DNA from: CAVVST01 sp963750995
GTDB taxonomy: Bacteria; Acidobacteriota; Vicinamibacteria; Vicinamibacterales; UBA2999
Assembly: GCA_963750995.1 (NCBI GenBank)
Contig: CAVVST010000002.1
Location: 1,116,001-1,180,000, forward strand
DNA: 64,000 nt
Direction of reading: 5' to 3'
The notes beneath the pieces are model-generated. The model did not search any database and was not told the DNA's origin. It saw nothing but the letters and a program-made list of their open reading frames with translations. Within the stretch, counting starts at the first letter, position 1, and each line of letters begins with the position of its first letter. Of this stretch, positions 45,379 through 54,215 are shown one piece after another. Position numbers and translations under genes: made by a program.

Positions 45379-46911
45379 ATGCGTGAAAGCCAGGAGACGC
45401 CTACAGGTATCAGCCTGGGACGGCGTCGCGCCATTACCGCCGGCCTCCTGCTCGGCATGAGCCTCGGCGCCCTCGAAGCCACCGTTGTCGGCACGGCGAT
45501 GCCCACCGTGATTGCCACGCTTGGCGGCCTGAACCACTACAGCTGGGTATTCTCGGCGTACCTCCTGACGTCGACGGCGTCGGTTCCCATCTGGGGACGG
45601 TTGTCGGACCTTTACGGCCGCCGCCGGATGTACCTGACGGGCATCGCGATTTTCCTCGTCGGATCCGTCATGTCCGGCGCGTCCACCTCGATGGTGGAGC
45701 TGATCGTGTCGCGCGCGGTCCAGGGACTGGGCACCGGCGCGATCATCCCGCTCAGCATGACGATCGTCGGCGAACTCTACACGCTCGCCGAACGCGCCCG
45801 CACGCAGGCGATCTTCAGCGGCGTCTGGGGCGTTGCCTCGGTGGCCGGGCCGCTCGTCGGCGGCTACATCACCGACGCGCTGTCGTGGCGCTGGGTGTTC
45901 TACATCAACCTGCCGTTCGGGTTGCTCGCCGTCGCCGTCATCCTGCTGGCCTATCCACCGACACAACGCACGCATGCCGTGCGCGTGGACTGGCTCGGGG
46001 CCGGCCTGCTCTTCGCGGGGATCAGCGCGCTGCTGATCGCGCTCGGCGCCGACACCGGGGACGGCATCGCCGCCGGCTTTGCGGTCGCCTCCGTGGTGCT
46101 CCTTGGCGCGTTCGTGATGGTGGAGCGTCGGGCGCCGGAACCGATCCTGCCGCTCGAGCTGCTGAAGACCCCGCTGATCGCGCGCACGGTCGTCGTGGTG
46201 TTCCTGGTCGGGATGGCGCTCTTTGGCGCCATCGCGTTCATTCCGCTGTTCGTCCAGGGCGTGATGGGCGCCACGGCCACGCAGGCGGGCCAGGTGCTGA
46301 CGCCGCTCTTCATGGGCTGGGTCATCATGTCGATCGCGAGCGCACGGCTCACGGTGAAGCTGGGGTATCGCCGGCTGGCGATCACCGGCAGCCTGCTGAT
46401 GACGCTGGGTTTCATCGGGCTGACCATGGTCGGCGCCGATTCGCCGCGCAGCAGCGTGCTGGCGTCAGGCCTGCTGATCGGCGCCGGCATGGGGCTCTCA
46501 ATGCTGTCGCTCCTGCTTGCCGTTCAGCATGGTGTCAACCGCGCGCATCTCGGCATCGCGACCTCGCTCAACCAGTTCTCGCGCAGCGTCGGCGCCGCCG
46601 TCGGTATCGCCGCGATGGGCGCGCTGATGGCGCGGCAGCTGACGGGCGTTACGATACCCGGCGGCGCCGAAGCGCTCGCCGCCACCGGTGTGATGCTGAC
46701 CGGGACGGCGCGGCTGCAGTTTGCGTCGGCGCTGCACTCCGTGTTCGTGGCGGGTGCGGGCCTCGCCGCGGCCTCGTTTGTCGCGACCCTGTTCCTGCCG
46801 CCGGTTGACTTCTCACGCGGCGTCGGCGCGGCCGCGGGCGAGCAGCTGCTGGCAGCGGAGATGACGAACCTCGAACCGGAGGACGAACCGGTCGCTGTTC
46901 CGGAACGGTAA
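45379..46911 (+). CDS. MFS transporter, DHA2-type (14-helix drug:H+ antiporter)
   Basis: 510 residues from ATG 45379 (AGGGG upstream). The first helix holds GLLLGMSLGALEATVVGTAM. Motif A is GRLSDLYGRRRMY and motif C is GVWGVASVAGPLVGG. Hydrophobic segments through the whole length fit 14 transmembrane helices. These exporters remove toxic organics or antibiotics in exchange for protons. No TetR-type regulator or HlyD partner is adjacent. It is divergent from the TonB receptor at 45214. Confidence 0.92.
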   Translation: MRESQETPTGISLGRRRAITAGLLLGMSLGALEATVVGTAMPTVIATLGGLNHYSWVFSAYLLTSTASVPIWGRLSDLYGRRRMYLTGIAIFLVGSVMSGASTSMVELIVSRAVQGLGTGAIIPLSMTIVGELYTLAERARTQAIFSGVWGVASVAGPLVGGYITDALSWRWVFYINLPFGLLAVAVILLAYPPTQRTHAVRVDWLGAGLLFAGISALLIALGADTGDGIAAGFAVASVVLLGAFVMVERRAPEPILPLELLKTPLIARTVVVVFLVGMALFGAIAFIPLFVQGVMGATATQAGQVLTPLFMGWVIMSIASARLTVKLGYRRLAITGSLLMTLGFIGLTMVGADSPRSSVLASGLLIGAGMGLSMLSLLLAVQHGVNRAHLGIATSLNQFSRSVGAAVGIAAMGALMARQLTGVTIPGGAEALAATGVMLTGTARLQFASALHSVFVAGAGLAAASFVATLFLPPVDFSRGVGAAAGEQLLAAEMTNLEPEDEPVAVPER

Positions 46912-46927
46912 CAGTGTGGGGGGGCGA

Positions 46928-46960
46928 GGGTGCGGGGTACGGAAGTGCACCGCCGCACCC
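46928..46960. terminator. GGGTGCGG/CCGCACCC hairpin after the MFS gene
   Basis: GGGTGCGG (46928-46935) pairs with CCGCACCC (46953-46960) around an inner GTGCAC. The words match the array inside the SagB-type gene at 7602-7682. It is a probable terminator for the MFS gene. The remaining gap to 47077 shows nothing clear. Confidence 0.45.
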
Positions 46961-47077
46961 GGCACCATCGCACGGTAACGTCTTCGTAACTTACCGCCGA
47001 TATACGGATTAGGGCCGTGGGCTCTGTCGTGTCAGAATATCTCCGGCGGCCGCGACGCCTCCTCGGATCTATCCCTG

Positions 47078-49390
47078 ATGAATTGCATACGGCGCAACAC
47101 CTTCGTAATCGCTGTCTGTCTGCTCGCTGGAGCTCTGGCCACTCCTGCGTCTGCACAAGAGACGCGCCCCGCGTTTGCCGCGTCATCGAGCATCGGCGAA
47201 GGCGCGCGGCTGGAACTGCCGTTTGAGTACCATGGCCCTCCCCCGCCAGATCTGCCGGTGACCGTCGTCCGCGACGAGACCGGCAGGACGACCGTTCGCG
47301 CCGTCGGGCTGGCAGAGCCGCTGCGGGTAGACGGCGAGCTGGACGAGGCGCTGTACTCGTCGGCGACGCCGATTTCCGATTTCATCCAGGCCGAGCCGGT
47401 CGCCGGTCGGCCGGCGACCGAGCGCACCGAAGTCTGGATTTCCTACGACCGCGACCATGTCTACGTCTCGCTGCGCGCATTTGAGAGCCAGCCCGACCGG
47501 ATGATCGTGAACGAGATGCGCCGCGACGGCAGCAGCATCAGCCAGAACGAGAGCTTCGGGTTCTCGCTCGACACGTTCTACGACCGGCGCAACAGCCTCA
47601 ATTTCAATTTCAATGCGATCGGCGGACGGTCGGACGGCCAGAACACGAACGAAGGCAACTGGAACGGCGATTACAACCCGATCTGGGATCTCGCCGTGCG
47701 GCGCTCGCCGGAGGGCTGGACGGCGGAAGCCGCGATCCCCTTCAAGTCGCTGCGCTATCGTCCCGGCAATGGCCAGATCTGGGGCATCCAGCTCAAGCGC
47801 ATCAACCGGTGGAAAAACGAGATCTCGTACCTGACTCGCGTGCCGGACGGCACGGCCAACAGCGGCCTCTCGCGTGTCTCGTCCAGCGCCACGCTCGTCG
47901 GCATCGAGGCGCCGGCGGCGACGCGGATGTTCGACGTGAAGCCGTATGCGATCGCGGACGTCACCACCGACACCGCGCGCACCGTGGACCCGAGCGCCTT
48001 CGGCCGCGACGTCGGCGTCGACGTGAAATACGGCGTCACGCGCGGGCTGACGGCCGACTTCACCTACAACACCGACTTCGCCCAGGTCGAGGCCGACGAG
48101 CAGCAGGTCAACCTCACGCGCTTCAGCCTGTTCTTCCCCGAGAAGCGCGACTTCTTTCTCGAAAACCAGGGTCTGTTCAATTTCGGCGGCGCCAACAGCA
48201 ACGGCGGCGATACGCCGGCGCTCTTCTACAGCCGGCGCATCGGGCTCGATCGCGGTGGCGAGATCCCGATTGAGGGTGGCGCGCGGCTGACCGGACGGGC
48301 CGGCCCGTACAGCATCGGCGTCCTCGATATTCAGACGTCGGAGGTCGGCGCGCAGGGGGTTGCGGCGACCAACTTCGCGGTGGCGCGGGTCCGCCGCGAC
48401 ATCCTGCGCCGCAGCGCGATCGGCGCGATCGCCACGCGGCGGTCGCACGTCACCGGCGGCACCCAGGCCGGTGACACGGTCGGCGTCGACGGCGCGTTCG
48501 CGTTCTTCAACGACCTGTCGATGCAGACCTACTGGGCGAAGACGAACACGCCCGGCCTCTCCGGCGGCGATACCAGCTACCGGGCGCAGCTCTGGTACAA
48601 CGGCGACCGCTACGGCTTCTCCACCCAGCGCCTGGCCGTCGGCGAGCACTTCAACCCCGAGATGGGATACGTGAAGCGTGCGGGCTTCGCGAAGTACCAG
48701 GTGAACACCCGTTTCAGCCCGAGACCGACGCGAATCCGCGCGGTGCGCAAGTTCATCTACCAGGCCGGGTGGCAGCAATTCGACGACAGCGGCGGCCGGG
48801 TCGAAACGCGCGAGCTGAAGGGCGAGTTCAAGACCGAGTTCGAGAACAGCGACGAGTTCGAGGCCACCTACGAGCAGGTGTACGAGCGGCTCGATCGCCC
48901 CTTCGACATTGCTACGGACGTCATCGTCGACGCCGGCGGCTACGACAACACGCTGCTGCGAACGGCGTTCAAGTTCGGCGAGCAGCGCCCGGTGTCCGGC
49001 ACGGCGTTCATGGAGCGCGGGCGGCTCTGGGGCGGGGACCTGACGACGTTCGGCTACAGCACCGGCGTGGTGAAGGTGAACGCGCACCTCTCGTTCGAAC
49101 CGGGGCTCTCGGTGAACCACGCGAGGCTGCCGGTCGGCGAGTTCACCACCGCGCTGATCACGTCGCGCACGACCTACGCCATTACCCCGGCGATGTTCGT
49201 CAGCAGCCTGATGCAGTACAACTCCAGCAGCAACTCGCTCGCGACCAACGCGCGCCTGCGCTGGGAATACGCGCCCGGCAGCGAGCTCTTCGTCGTTTAC
49301 AACGAAGGCCGCGACACGCGCGCCTCCGGCCTGCCTGATCTGCAGAACCGATCGATCGTGGTGAAAGTGAACCGGTTGCTGCGCTTTTGA
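47078..49390 (+). CDS. DUF5916 outer-membrane protein with an N-terminal carbohydrate-binding-like domain
   Basis: 770 residues. A signal peptide (VIAVCLLAGALATPASAQ) precedes a CBM9-like beta-sandwich (LRVDGELDEALYSSATPISD, TERTEVWISYDRDHVYVSLR, EGWTAEAAIPFKSLRYRPGN). The DUF5916 barrel starts with VKYGVTRGLTADFTYNTDFA, then FPEKRDFFLENQGLFNFGG, and ends at RSIVVKVNRLLRF, with the terminal Phe typical of outer-membrane proteins. The family is common in Acidobacteria and Bacteroidota. A role in handling peptides or glycans at the surface is assumed, not shown. Confidence 0.9.
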   Translation: MNCIRRNTFVIAVCLLAGALATPASAQETRPAFAASSSIGEGARLELPFEYHGPPPPDLPVTVVRDETGRTTVRAVGLAEPLRVDGELDEALYSSATPISDFIQAEPVAGRPATERTEVWISYDRDHVYVSLRAFESQPDRMIVNEMRRDGSSISQNESFGFSLDTFYDRRNSLNFNFNAIGGRSDGQNTNEGNWNGDYNPIWDLAVRRSPEGWTAEAAIPFKSLRYRPGNGQIWGIQLKRINRWKNEISYLTRVPDGTANSGLSRVSSSATLVGIEAPAATRMFDVKPYAIADVTTDTARTVDPSAFGRDVGVDVKYGVTRGLTADFTYNTDFAQVEADEQQVNLTRFSLFFPEKRDFFLENQGLFNFGGANSNGGDTPALFYSRRIGLDRGGEIPIEGGARLTGRAGPYSIGVLDIQTSEVGAQGVAATNFAVARVRRDILRRSAIGAIATRRSHVTGGTQAGDTVGVDGAFAFFNDLSMQTYWAKTNTPGLSGGDTSYRAQLWYNGDRYGFSTQRLAVGEHFNPEMGYVKRAGFAKYQVNTRFSPRPTRIRAVRKFIYQAGWQQFDDSGGRVETRELKGEFKTEFENSDEFEATYEQVYERLDRPFDIATDVIVDAGGYDNTLLRTAFKFGEQRPVSGTAFMERGRLWGGDLTTFGYSTGVVKVNAHLSFEPGLSVNHARLPVGEFTTALITSRTTYAITPAMFVSSLMQYNSSSNSLATNARLRWEYAPGSELFVVYNEGRDTRASGLPDLQNRSIVVKVNRLLRF

Positions 49391-49399
49391 GCGAACCGT

Positions 49400-49621
49400 C
49401 GTTCACGCTTCCGGGGTTCTCCCTGCTCGGTTCGTGTTCAGTGGTCGGTGTTCGGTTCCACGTTCTGGGTTCGGCGTTCTGGGTTCGGCGTTCGGTCCGC
49501 CCTGAAGGCGGACCCTACGATGGGACCTCGTATCTGGCTTCGGATGTAGTGTCCGGCTTCAGCCGGACGCGAACATGAACATGAACACGAACCGGGAACA
49601 GAGAACCGAGAAGCGTGAACG
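49400..49621. repeat. Inverted GTTCGG/CCGAAC word array around a REP pair
   Basis: Left of centre are many GGTTCGTGTTC and GGTTCGGCGTTC words (49420-49493). Right of centre are GAACATGAACACGAACC and GAGAACCGAGAAGCGTGAAC words (49570-49621). A REP pair sits in the middle. The whole 240-bp gap between the convergent DUF5916 and cytochrome genes can fold as one long hairpin. Confidence 0.65.
49494..49568. repeat. REP/BIME-like inverted hairpin pair
   Basis: GGTCCGCC/GGCGGACC (49494-49501, 49507-49514) is followed by CTAC. After 27 bp, GTAG-T precedes GTCCGGCT/AGCCGGAC (49551-49558, 49561-49568). Same order and same two hairpin types as the copy inside lhr at 9482-9540. Confidence 0.85.
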
Positions 49622-49630
49622 ACGGTTCTC

Positions 49631-50116
49631 TTATTTGAAGATCAGCCGCTCTTTCAGGCCATCAATCTTCGCGGCATCGAGACCGGGCGCTTTTTTCAGG
49701 TCCTCGATTGTCTTGAACCCGCCCTGCTTGTCGCGATAGGCCACGACGTCTTTTGCCGCAGCCTCGCTGACACCGAACACCAGCTGCACGTGCGCGGCCT
49801 CGGCCTTGTTCACCTCGAGCAAAGCCAGGTTGGTCACCATGTAATCCGTGACTGTCTTCCACTCCGCCTCGGTGGCCATCGCACCAAAGTCCTTCATCAG
49901 GTAGACGACATCAACCCAGCCCTCGATCGTGCGTGGTGAATCGGTCATCAGGCTGGCATCGTGGCAACTGGTGCACACGGCGACGAAGACCTGCTTGCCC
50001 GGGGCCTCCGGCAGCTTGTCTGGCGACGATTGGGCGCTGACCGAGTGGGCGGCGGCGAGCACGAAACAAATCAGGGCGGACGGCAGTAATAGGGTGACAA
50101 GGCCCAGCAATTTCAT
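49631..50116 (-). CDS. Periplasmic c-type cytochrome fused to a helix-hairpin-helix domain
   Basis: 161 residues. A signal peptide precedes one haem site (FVAVCTSCHDASLMTDSPRT) in a small cytochrome c domain. The C-terminal 60 residues resemble a ComEA-type helix-hairpin-helix repeat (LLEVNKAEAAHVQLVFGVSE and GFKTIEDLKKAPGLDAAKID). The combination is seen in Acidobacteria. The HhH part may bind DNA or a partner protein in the periplasm. It converges on the DUF5916 gene and is divergent from the peroxidase gene. Confidence 0.85.
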   Translation of the reverse strand: MKLLGLVTLLLPSALICFVLAAAHSVSAQSSPDKLPEAPGKQVFVAVCTSCHDASLMTDSPRTIEGWVDVVYLMKDFGAMATEAEWKTVTDYMVTNLALLEVNKAEAAHVQLVFGVSEAAAKDVVAYRDKQGGFKTIEDLKKAPGLDAAKIDGLKERLIFK

Positions 50117-50164
50117 TCGGCAGACATCATAACCATAACCGGGCCCGGACTATGCGAGGGAGAG

Positions 50165-51325
50165 ATGACCAGATTCGCGACCCGTCTGTTCCTGGCAGGC
50201 GGAGGCCTCGGCGCCCTGCTCATCGCCGCATCCGTGGCCGCCACGCAAACCAGTTTCACGGCACTGCCGGCCGTGCCTGCCGCGCCGCCCGACAATCCGA
50301 CGACCCCGGCACGCGTCGGGCTCGGGCGCATCCTGTTCTGGGATCCCATCCTCTCGGGCGACCGCGACGTCGCCTGCGGCACCTGCCACCACCCGCGGTT
50401 CGGCTACGCCGAGAACCGGGACCTCTCGATCGGCGTCAACGGCCACGGCCTCGGCGATCGCCGCCGCTTTACCCAGGGCAGCCCGGTGGCGTTCGTCAAG
50501 CGCAACAGCCAGACCATCCTGAACGTCGCGTTCAACGGCATCGACGAGACCGGGCGGCATACGCCCGCCACGGCGCCGATGTTCTGGGATGTCCGCGCCG
50601 CCAGCCTCGAAGAGCAGGCGCTGGTGCCGCTCAAGACCCTCGAAGAGATGCGCGGCTCGGCCTTCCCCGAGGACCAGGCCGTCGACGCCGTCGTCGCGCG
50701 GCTGGCGGCAGTGCCGGAGTACCGGCGGCTGTTTGCCGACACCTTCGGCCCCGGCCAGGGTGTCACGTCGGCCAACCTTGCCCGCGCGCTGGCGGCCTAC
50801 CAGCGCTCGCTGACCGCCAATCACTCGCCGTTCGACCGCTACATGCGCGGCGAGACCGACGCGATGGACCCGTCCGAGCTGCGCGGCATGCGTCGCTTCG
50901 AGCGCATCGGCTGCGGCAACTGCCACAAGGGTCCGATGTTCTCGGACTTCCAGTTGCACGTGCTCGGCGTGCCGGACAACCCGAAGCTGCCGGTCTCGGA
51001 CGCCGGTGCTGAAAACACGTATGCCTTCCGCACTGCCTCGCTGCGCAATCTCGCCTTCACCGCCCCGTACATGCACAGCGGTGTCTTCGAAACGCTCGAG
51101 GACGTCCTGGAGTTCTACGACGACGTTGACGACCGGCGAGGCGGAGACCGCAACGTCAACGTCAGCCGCGAGCAACTCGACCCGCTGCTGCGCCGGCTTC
51201 GCGGCGTTGATGACGATGACGTGGACCTGCTGGCGTTCCTGCGGGCGCTGAGCGACGAGAGCTTCGACAAGACCATCCCCACCCGGGTCCCCAGCGGACT
51301 CCCTGTCGGCGGGCAGATCCAGTAG
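50165..51325 (+). CDS. Di-haem cytochrome c peroxidase (CcpA/MauG family)
   Basis: 386 residues with a signal peptide (RLFLAGGGLGALLIAASVAA). The two haem sites are CGTCHHPRFGYAENRDLSIG (near residue 72) and GCGNCHKGPMFSD (near residue 255). TYAFRTASLRNLAFTAPYMH is the typical C-terminal haem ligand region, and YMHSGVFETLEDVLEFYDD is highly conserved. It reduces hydrogen peroxide in the periplasm or modifies proteins in the MauG way. The TAG stop is part of the GTAG foot of the next repeat. Confidence 0.93.
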   Translation: MTRFATRLFLAGGGLGALLIAASVAATQTSFTALPAVPAAPPDNPTTPARVGLGRILFWDPILSGDRDVACGTCHHPRFGYAENRDLSIGVNGHGLGDRRRFTQGSPVAFVKRNSQTILNVAFNGIDETGRHTPATAPMFWDVRAASLEEQALVPLKTLEEMRGSAFPEDQAVDAVVARLAAVPEYRRLFADTFGPGQGVTSANLARALAAYQRSLTANHSPFDRYMRGETDAMDPSELRGMRRFERIGCGNCHKGPMFSDFQLHVLGVPDNPKLPVSDAGAENTYAFRTASLRNLAFTAPYMHSGVFETLEDVLEFYDDVDDRRGGDRNVNVSREQLDPLLRRLRGVDDDDVDLLAFLRALSDESFDKTIPTRVPSGLPVGGQIQ

Positions 51326-51350
51326 CGGAGGCCTTAAGGCCTCCGTCTAC
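51322..51350. repeat. REP-like hairpin with GTAG/CTAC feet
   Basis: GTAG-CGGAGGCC-TTAA-GGCCTCCG-T-CTAC. It is the same palindrome as at 8554-8583. The left TAG is the stop of the peroxidase gene. The convergent cytochrome gene ends 3 bp further on. Confidence 0.85.
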
Positions 51351-51352
51351 CG

Positions 51353-52340
51353 CTATTTCAGGGACGAGACGTACGACGCCGATCGCGACGTAGTCTTCGT
51401 TGGTCAGCTTCTCGACGACGCTCTTCATTAGTGCGACGCCCGGCCCGCGCCGCGTGCCGGCCTGCATGTCGTACATCTGCCGCACGAGATAGCTCGGGGA
51501 ACGGCCGGCGATGCCGGGGACGGGGCCGACCCCCTTCAGATCGGCACCGTGGCATGCGCCGCACTGCACCGTCCGTCCGCTCCCGCCTGTCGACACCAGC
51601 GTCGCACCCTTCTTGAGGCTGCCGATTGGCGCATACGCGATAAACCCCGAACGTGGGTTCCGCAGCGGCTCGGTCTGGAGGGTGTCTTCCGGCACCTCGA
51701 CGATGCGCTGGCCGAGCGGTTCGGTCTCGTTGCCGGGCAGCGTGTAGTGGATGAAGCCCTCGATGTGCGTCTTCGGCGCGCGTTCCGTCTCGACCACGCG
51801 CACCCATGGCGTCCACGTGATCTTGGCGAAGTAGTCGGCGGCGGCGCGGACCTCGTCGGCGGTCATCGCCTTGGCGAACGCAATCATCTGGTTGACGTTG
51901 TTCTTGCGCGCGTCCGCGGGTTTCCGCAGCCCGTTCTTGAAGTCTTCGATCTGCTGTGCGAAGTAAGCTGCCGGCAGCCCGCTGACCGAGCCGTTGGAAG
52001 GACGACCTTTGCCGTTCGGGTAGTGACACGACGCGCACGCGCGCACGTCCGGCCGCCGGCCATGGGCCACGATGTCGGGCATCGCGGGGTGGTCCTCGGG
52101 GAACCAGTCGGCGGGCCCGAACCCGTCTTCGATCTGCATCAGGGTGAAGCTGCGGGCGCTGCCGGCCACGCGGAGCAGCGTCGCTTCATCCGCGGCTGGC
52201 TCGGCCGCTGGCGGCGCGCCTGCGGGCGCCGGCGGCGCGATCCCGTAGGCCCACGCCGGCATGTCGGACTGCGCGCGCAGACCGGTCGCCAGGATCAGCG
52301 ACGCGAGACAGGCGGCAGCAAGTGCGATGAGTGTGCGCAT
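51353..52340 (-). CDS. Two-domain cytochrome c (cytochrome c4-like), frameshifted near its end
   Basis: About 328 residues. A signal peptide (LIALAAACLASLILATGLRA) leads to the haem sites CASCHYPNGKGRPSNGSVSG and CGACHGADLKGVGPVPGIAG. Between them are LPAAYFAQQIEDFKNGLRKP and FAKAMTADEVRAAADYFAKI. Near 51371-51374 (GTAC) one extra base shifts the frame just before the end. Repaired it reads NEDYVAIGVYVSSLK and stops at 51353, right after the REP-like repeat. It converges on the peroxidase gene and could be its electron donor. Confidence 0.85.
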
Positions 52341-52352
52341 TAAGCTTCCCGG

Positions 52353-52404
52353 GTCCGGCTGAAGCCGGACACTACGCCCGTCAACCGGACACTACGCCCG
52401 TCAA
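52353..52404. repeat. REP-like hairpin followed by a 20-bp tandem duplication
   Basis: GTCCGGCT-GA-AGCCGGAC (52353-52370) is followed by A-CTAC. The right arm plus 14 bp (52365-52384) is repeated exactly at 52385-52404. It lies between the cytochrome start and the SMP-30 gene stop. Confidence 0.8.
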
Positions 52405-52408
52405 ATGG

Positions 52409-53371
52409 TTACTTCGCGCGGTTCTGCACGCCCTGCGCGAGCGTCTGCACCTTGAATACCGCGCCCGAGCCGACGATGAAGAGCGTCCGCTTGCCCGGAC
52501 CGGCGAACGCGACGTTCTGCGGCTTGCGCAGCATGAACTGCTCGCCGCCCCAGATCGCGGGAATCGTACCCAGGTGATCCCCCCGCGGACTGAACACTTC
52601 GACGCCGAGGTTGGTCGCCACATAGACCCGGCCGTCGCTGTCGACGGTCAGGCCGTCGGCACCGTTGTCCTCGGCCAGCAACGGATCCTTGTGGCCAGCC
52701 ACGCGCAGGCTCTGATAGCGCGCGAAGTTGCGCCGGTTCGACAGCGTCCCGTCGGCGGCGACGTCGTAGGCGAGCAGGTAGAGTCCGTCCTTGTCGTTGG
52801 CATAGAGCACCTTCTCGTCGGGACTGAGGATGACGCCATTCGGGTTCGGAATGCCCTGCGCCACGCGCGCGACTTTCCCGTCGGGCGGCAGGTAATACAC
52901 GCCGGCCGTGTCCGTGAAGTAGATGCCGCCGCGCGAGCTCACCACGAGATCGTTGAGCCGGTTGAACGGCTTGCCGTCGAAGCGATCGACGAGCGTCGCC
53001 CGTTCCGGAAACAGCACGCCCACTTTTTCGTCGTTGGCCGCGCGCTCGACCGCAATCAGCCGGCCCTTCGCATCGAAGCTGACCGCATTGGCGTCGCCCG
53101 ACGGCTCAACGAATGTCGAGACGCGGCCGTTCGGATCGACTTTCGTGATGCGGTTGGCGGAGCTGACGAGCAGGCTCCCGTCCGGCATCGCGACCGGCCC
53201 TTCCGTGCGCCGGAGATCGCCGCTGACCAGCTCGACGCGCGTGCCGGCGGTGACGACGCCCGGGATGGCGGGCGACGAAAGCGTGGCCGGAGGCGGCGCC
53301 GCGGCCCGCTGGCCCTGGCCAGAGACGACCGCGGCGGCAAGAAAGACCGAGAGAACCGTGAGCCTGATCAC
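52409..53371 (-). CDS. SMP-30/gluconolactonase-like secreted beta-propeller
   Basis: 320 residues with a signal peptide (VLSVFLAAAVVSGQGQ). A six-bladed propeller of the SGL family is evident: EGPVAMPDGSLLVSSANRIT, NRLNDLVVSSRGGIYFTDTA, IPNPNGVILSPDEKVLYAND and GADGLTVDSDGRVYVATNLG. The Glu in RTEGPV and Asn/Asp in the two later motifs match the calcium and catalytic residues of SMP-30 lactonases. Its start overlaps the stop of the upstream family gene (ATGA). It likely hydrolyses a lactone in the periplasm. Confidence 0.9.
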   Translation of the reverse strand: MIRLTVLSVFLAAAVVSGQGQRAAAPPPATLSSPAIPGVVTAGTRVELVSGDLRRTEGPVAMPDGSLLVSSANRITKVDPNGRVSTFVEPSGDANAVSFDAKGRLIAVERAANDEKVGVLFPERATLVDRFDGKPFNRLNDLVVSSRGGIYFTDTAGVYYLPPDGKVARVAQGIPNPNGVILSPDEKVLYANDKDGLYLLAYDVAADGTLSNRRNFARYQSLRVAGHKDPLLAEDNGADGLTVDSDGRVYVATNLGVEVFSPRGDHLGTIPAIWGGEQFMLRKPQNVAFAGPGKRTLFIVGSGAVFKVQTLAQGVQNRAK

Positions 53372-54213
53372 TTGCCCTGCTGCTTGGCGCGTTCCTGCTC
53401 GGCGAGCTTGATGAACTGGTCGACGTTCTCGTTGTTGGTGCAGAAATTCTCGGTCAGATCCTCGTTATTGGCCGACAGCGACAGCGTTCGCCACGACGAG
53501 GTCCACGGCTTCGTCAGGGTGTTTGGATCCTCGACCGTGTACTGATACTCAAGGTAGTTCATCGAGGGACGCCGCAGGCGTTCGATGATCTTGGTCTGGT
53601 CGGTCTTGTACCAGCCGTTGCCCTGGATCCACGCCCGATCGTCGAACGAGACGGTCTCGAGCACGAGAGTGTCTCCCTCCCAGCGCGACGCCGTATCGCC
53701 CATGAACAGCGGTTCCTGTTCTTCCTTCGGCTTGTGCTGCCGCGGGATACGCACGACCCGATAGTTGTTGTTGCTCTCGATCAGGTGCACCAGCATGTTC
53801 GGCTTCATGACGATCTGGTGTGGATACGGATTGTCGCTCCACATGCCCGGCACGCCGAGCGGCTGGCAGGTGACCTGCGCCCGGCCCAGCTCGAGTTCGG
53901 CGCGGGTCATCGCCTTGAGCTTGGCCGCGACTTCCGGCTTGAACGGAATCGGATCCTGCTTGACCGGCTCGTCGGGGACCACGCTCCAGGCGTTCGCCTT
54001 GCCCGTCGGTCCCTGGAACCACACGCCCGAGAAATCGACGTGGCCATCGGCCATGCGCGGCGGCGGACCACCGGGCGGCAGCGGCACCGGCTTCACGTTG
54101 CCGCGCGCCTCGACGAAGGTCTTGTTTCGTTCGCCGCTGTCTTCAATCTGCGCGAAGGCGGGCGCGGCGGCGAGCGCCACGGCCGCGACAGTCAGTGCGA
54201 TGTGCCTGTTCAT
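53368..54213 (-). CDS. Secreted acidobacterial family protein with a MADGHVDFSGVW motif (copy b)
   Basis: 281 residues from ATG 54213 (54225 is possible) with a signal peptide (IALTVAAVALAAAPAFA). Conserved blocks: PPGGPPPRMADGHVDFSGVW, VTCQPLGVPGMWSDNPYPHQ, DTASRWEGDTLVLETVSFDD, KIIERLRRPSMNYLEYQYTV and ENFCTNNENVDQF near the end. It is about three-quarters identical by eye to the 54665 copy. The family has no known activity. Two Cys (VTCQ, ENFC) could form a disulphide. It is co-transcribed with DUF6152 upstream and SMP-30 downstream. Confidence 0.82.
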   Translation of the reverse strand: MNRHIALTVAAVALAAAPAFAQIEDSGERNKTFVEARGNVKPVPLPPGGPPPRMADGHVDFSGVWFQGPTGKANAWSVVPDEPVKQDPIPFKPEVAAKLKAMTRAELELGRAQVTCQPLGVPGMWSDNPYPHQIVMKPNMLVHLIESNNNYRVVRIPRQHKPKEEQEPLFMGDTASRWEGDTLVLETVSFDDRAWIQGNGWYKTDQTKIIERLRRPSMNYLEYQYTVEDPNTLTKPWTSSWRTLSLSANNEDLTENFCTNNENVDQFIKLAEQERAKQQGK

Positions 54214-54215
54214 GA

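Noticed and set aside
49400..49621. CRISPR array
   Set aside because: The repeated words are too short and degenerate, there are no unique spacers of fixed length, and no cas genes are present.
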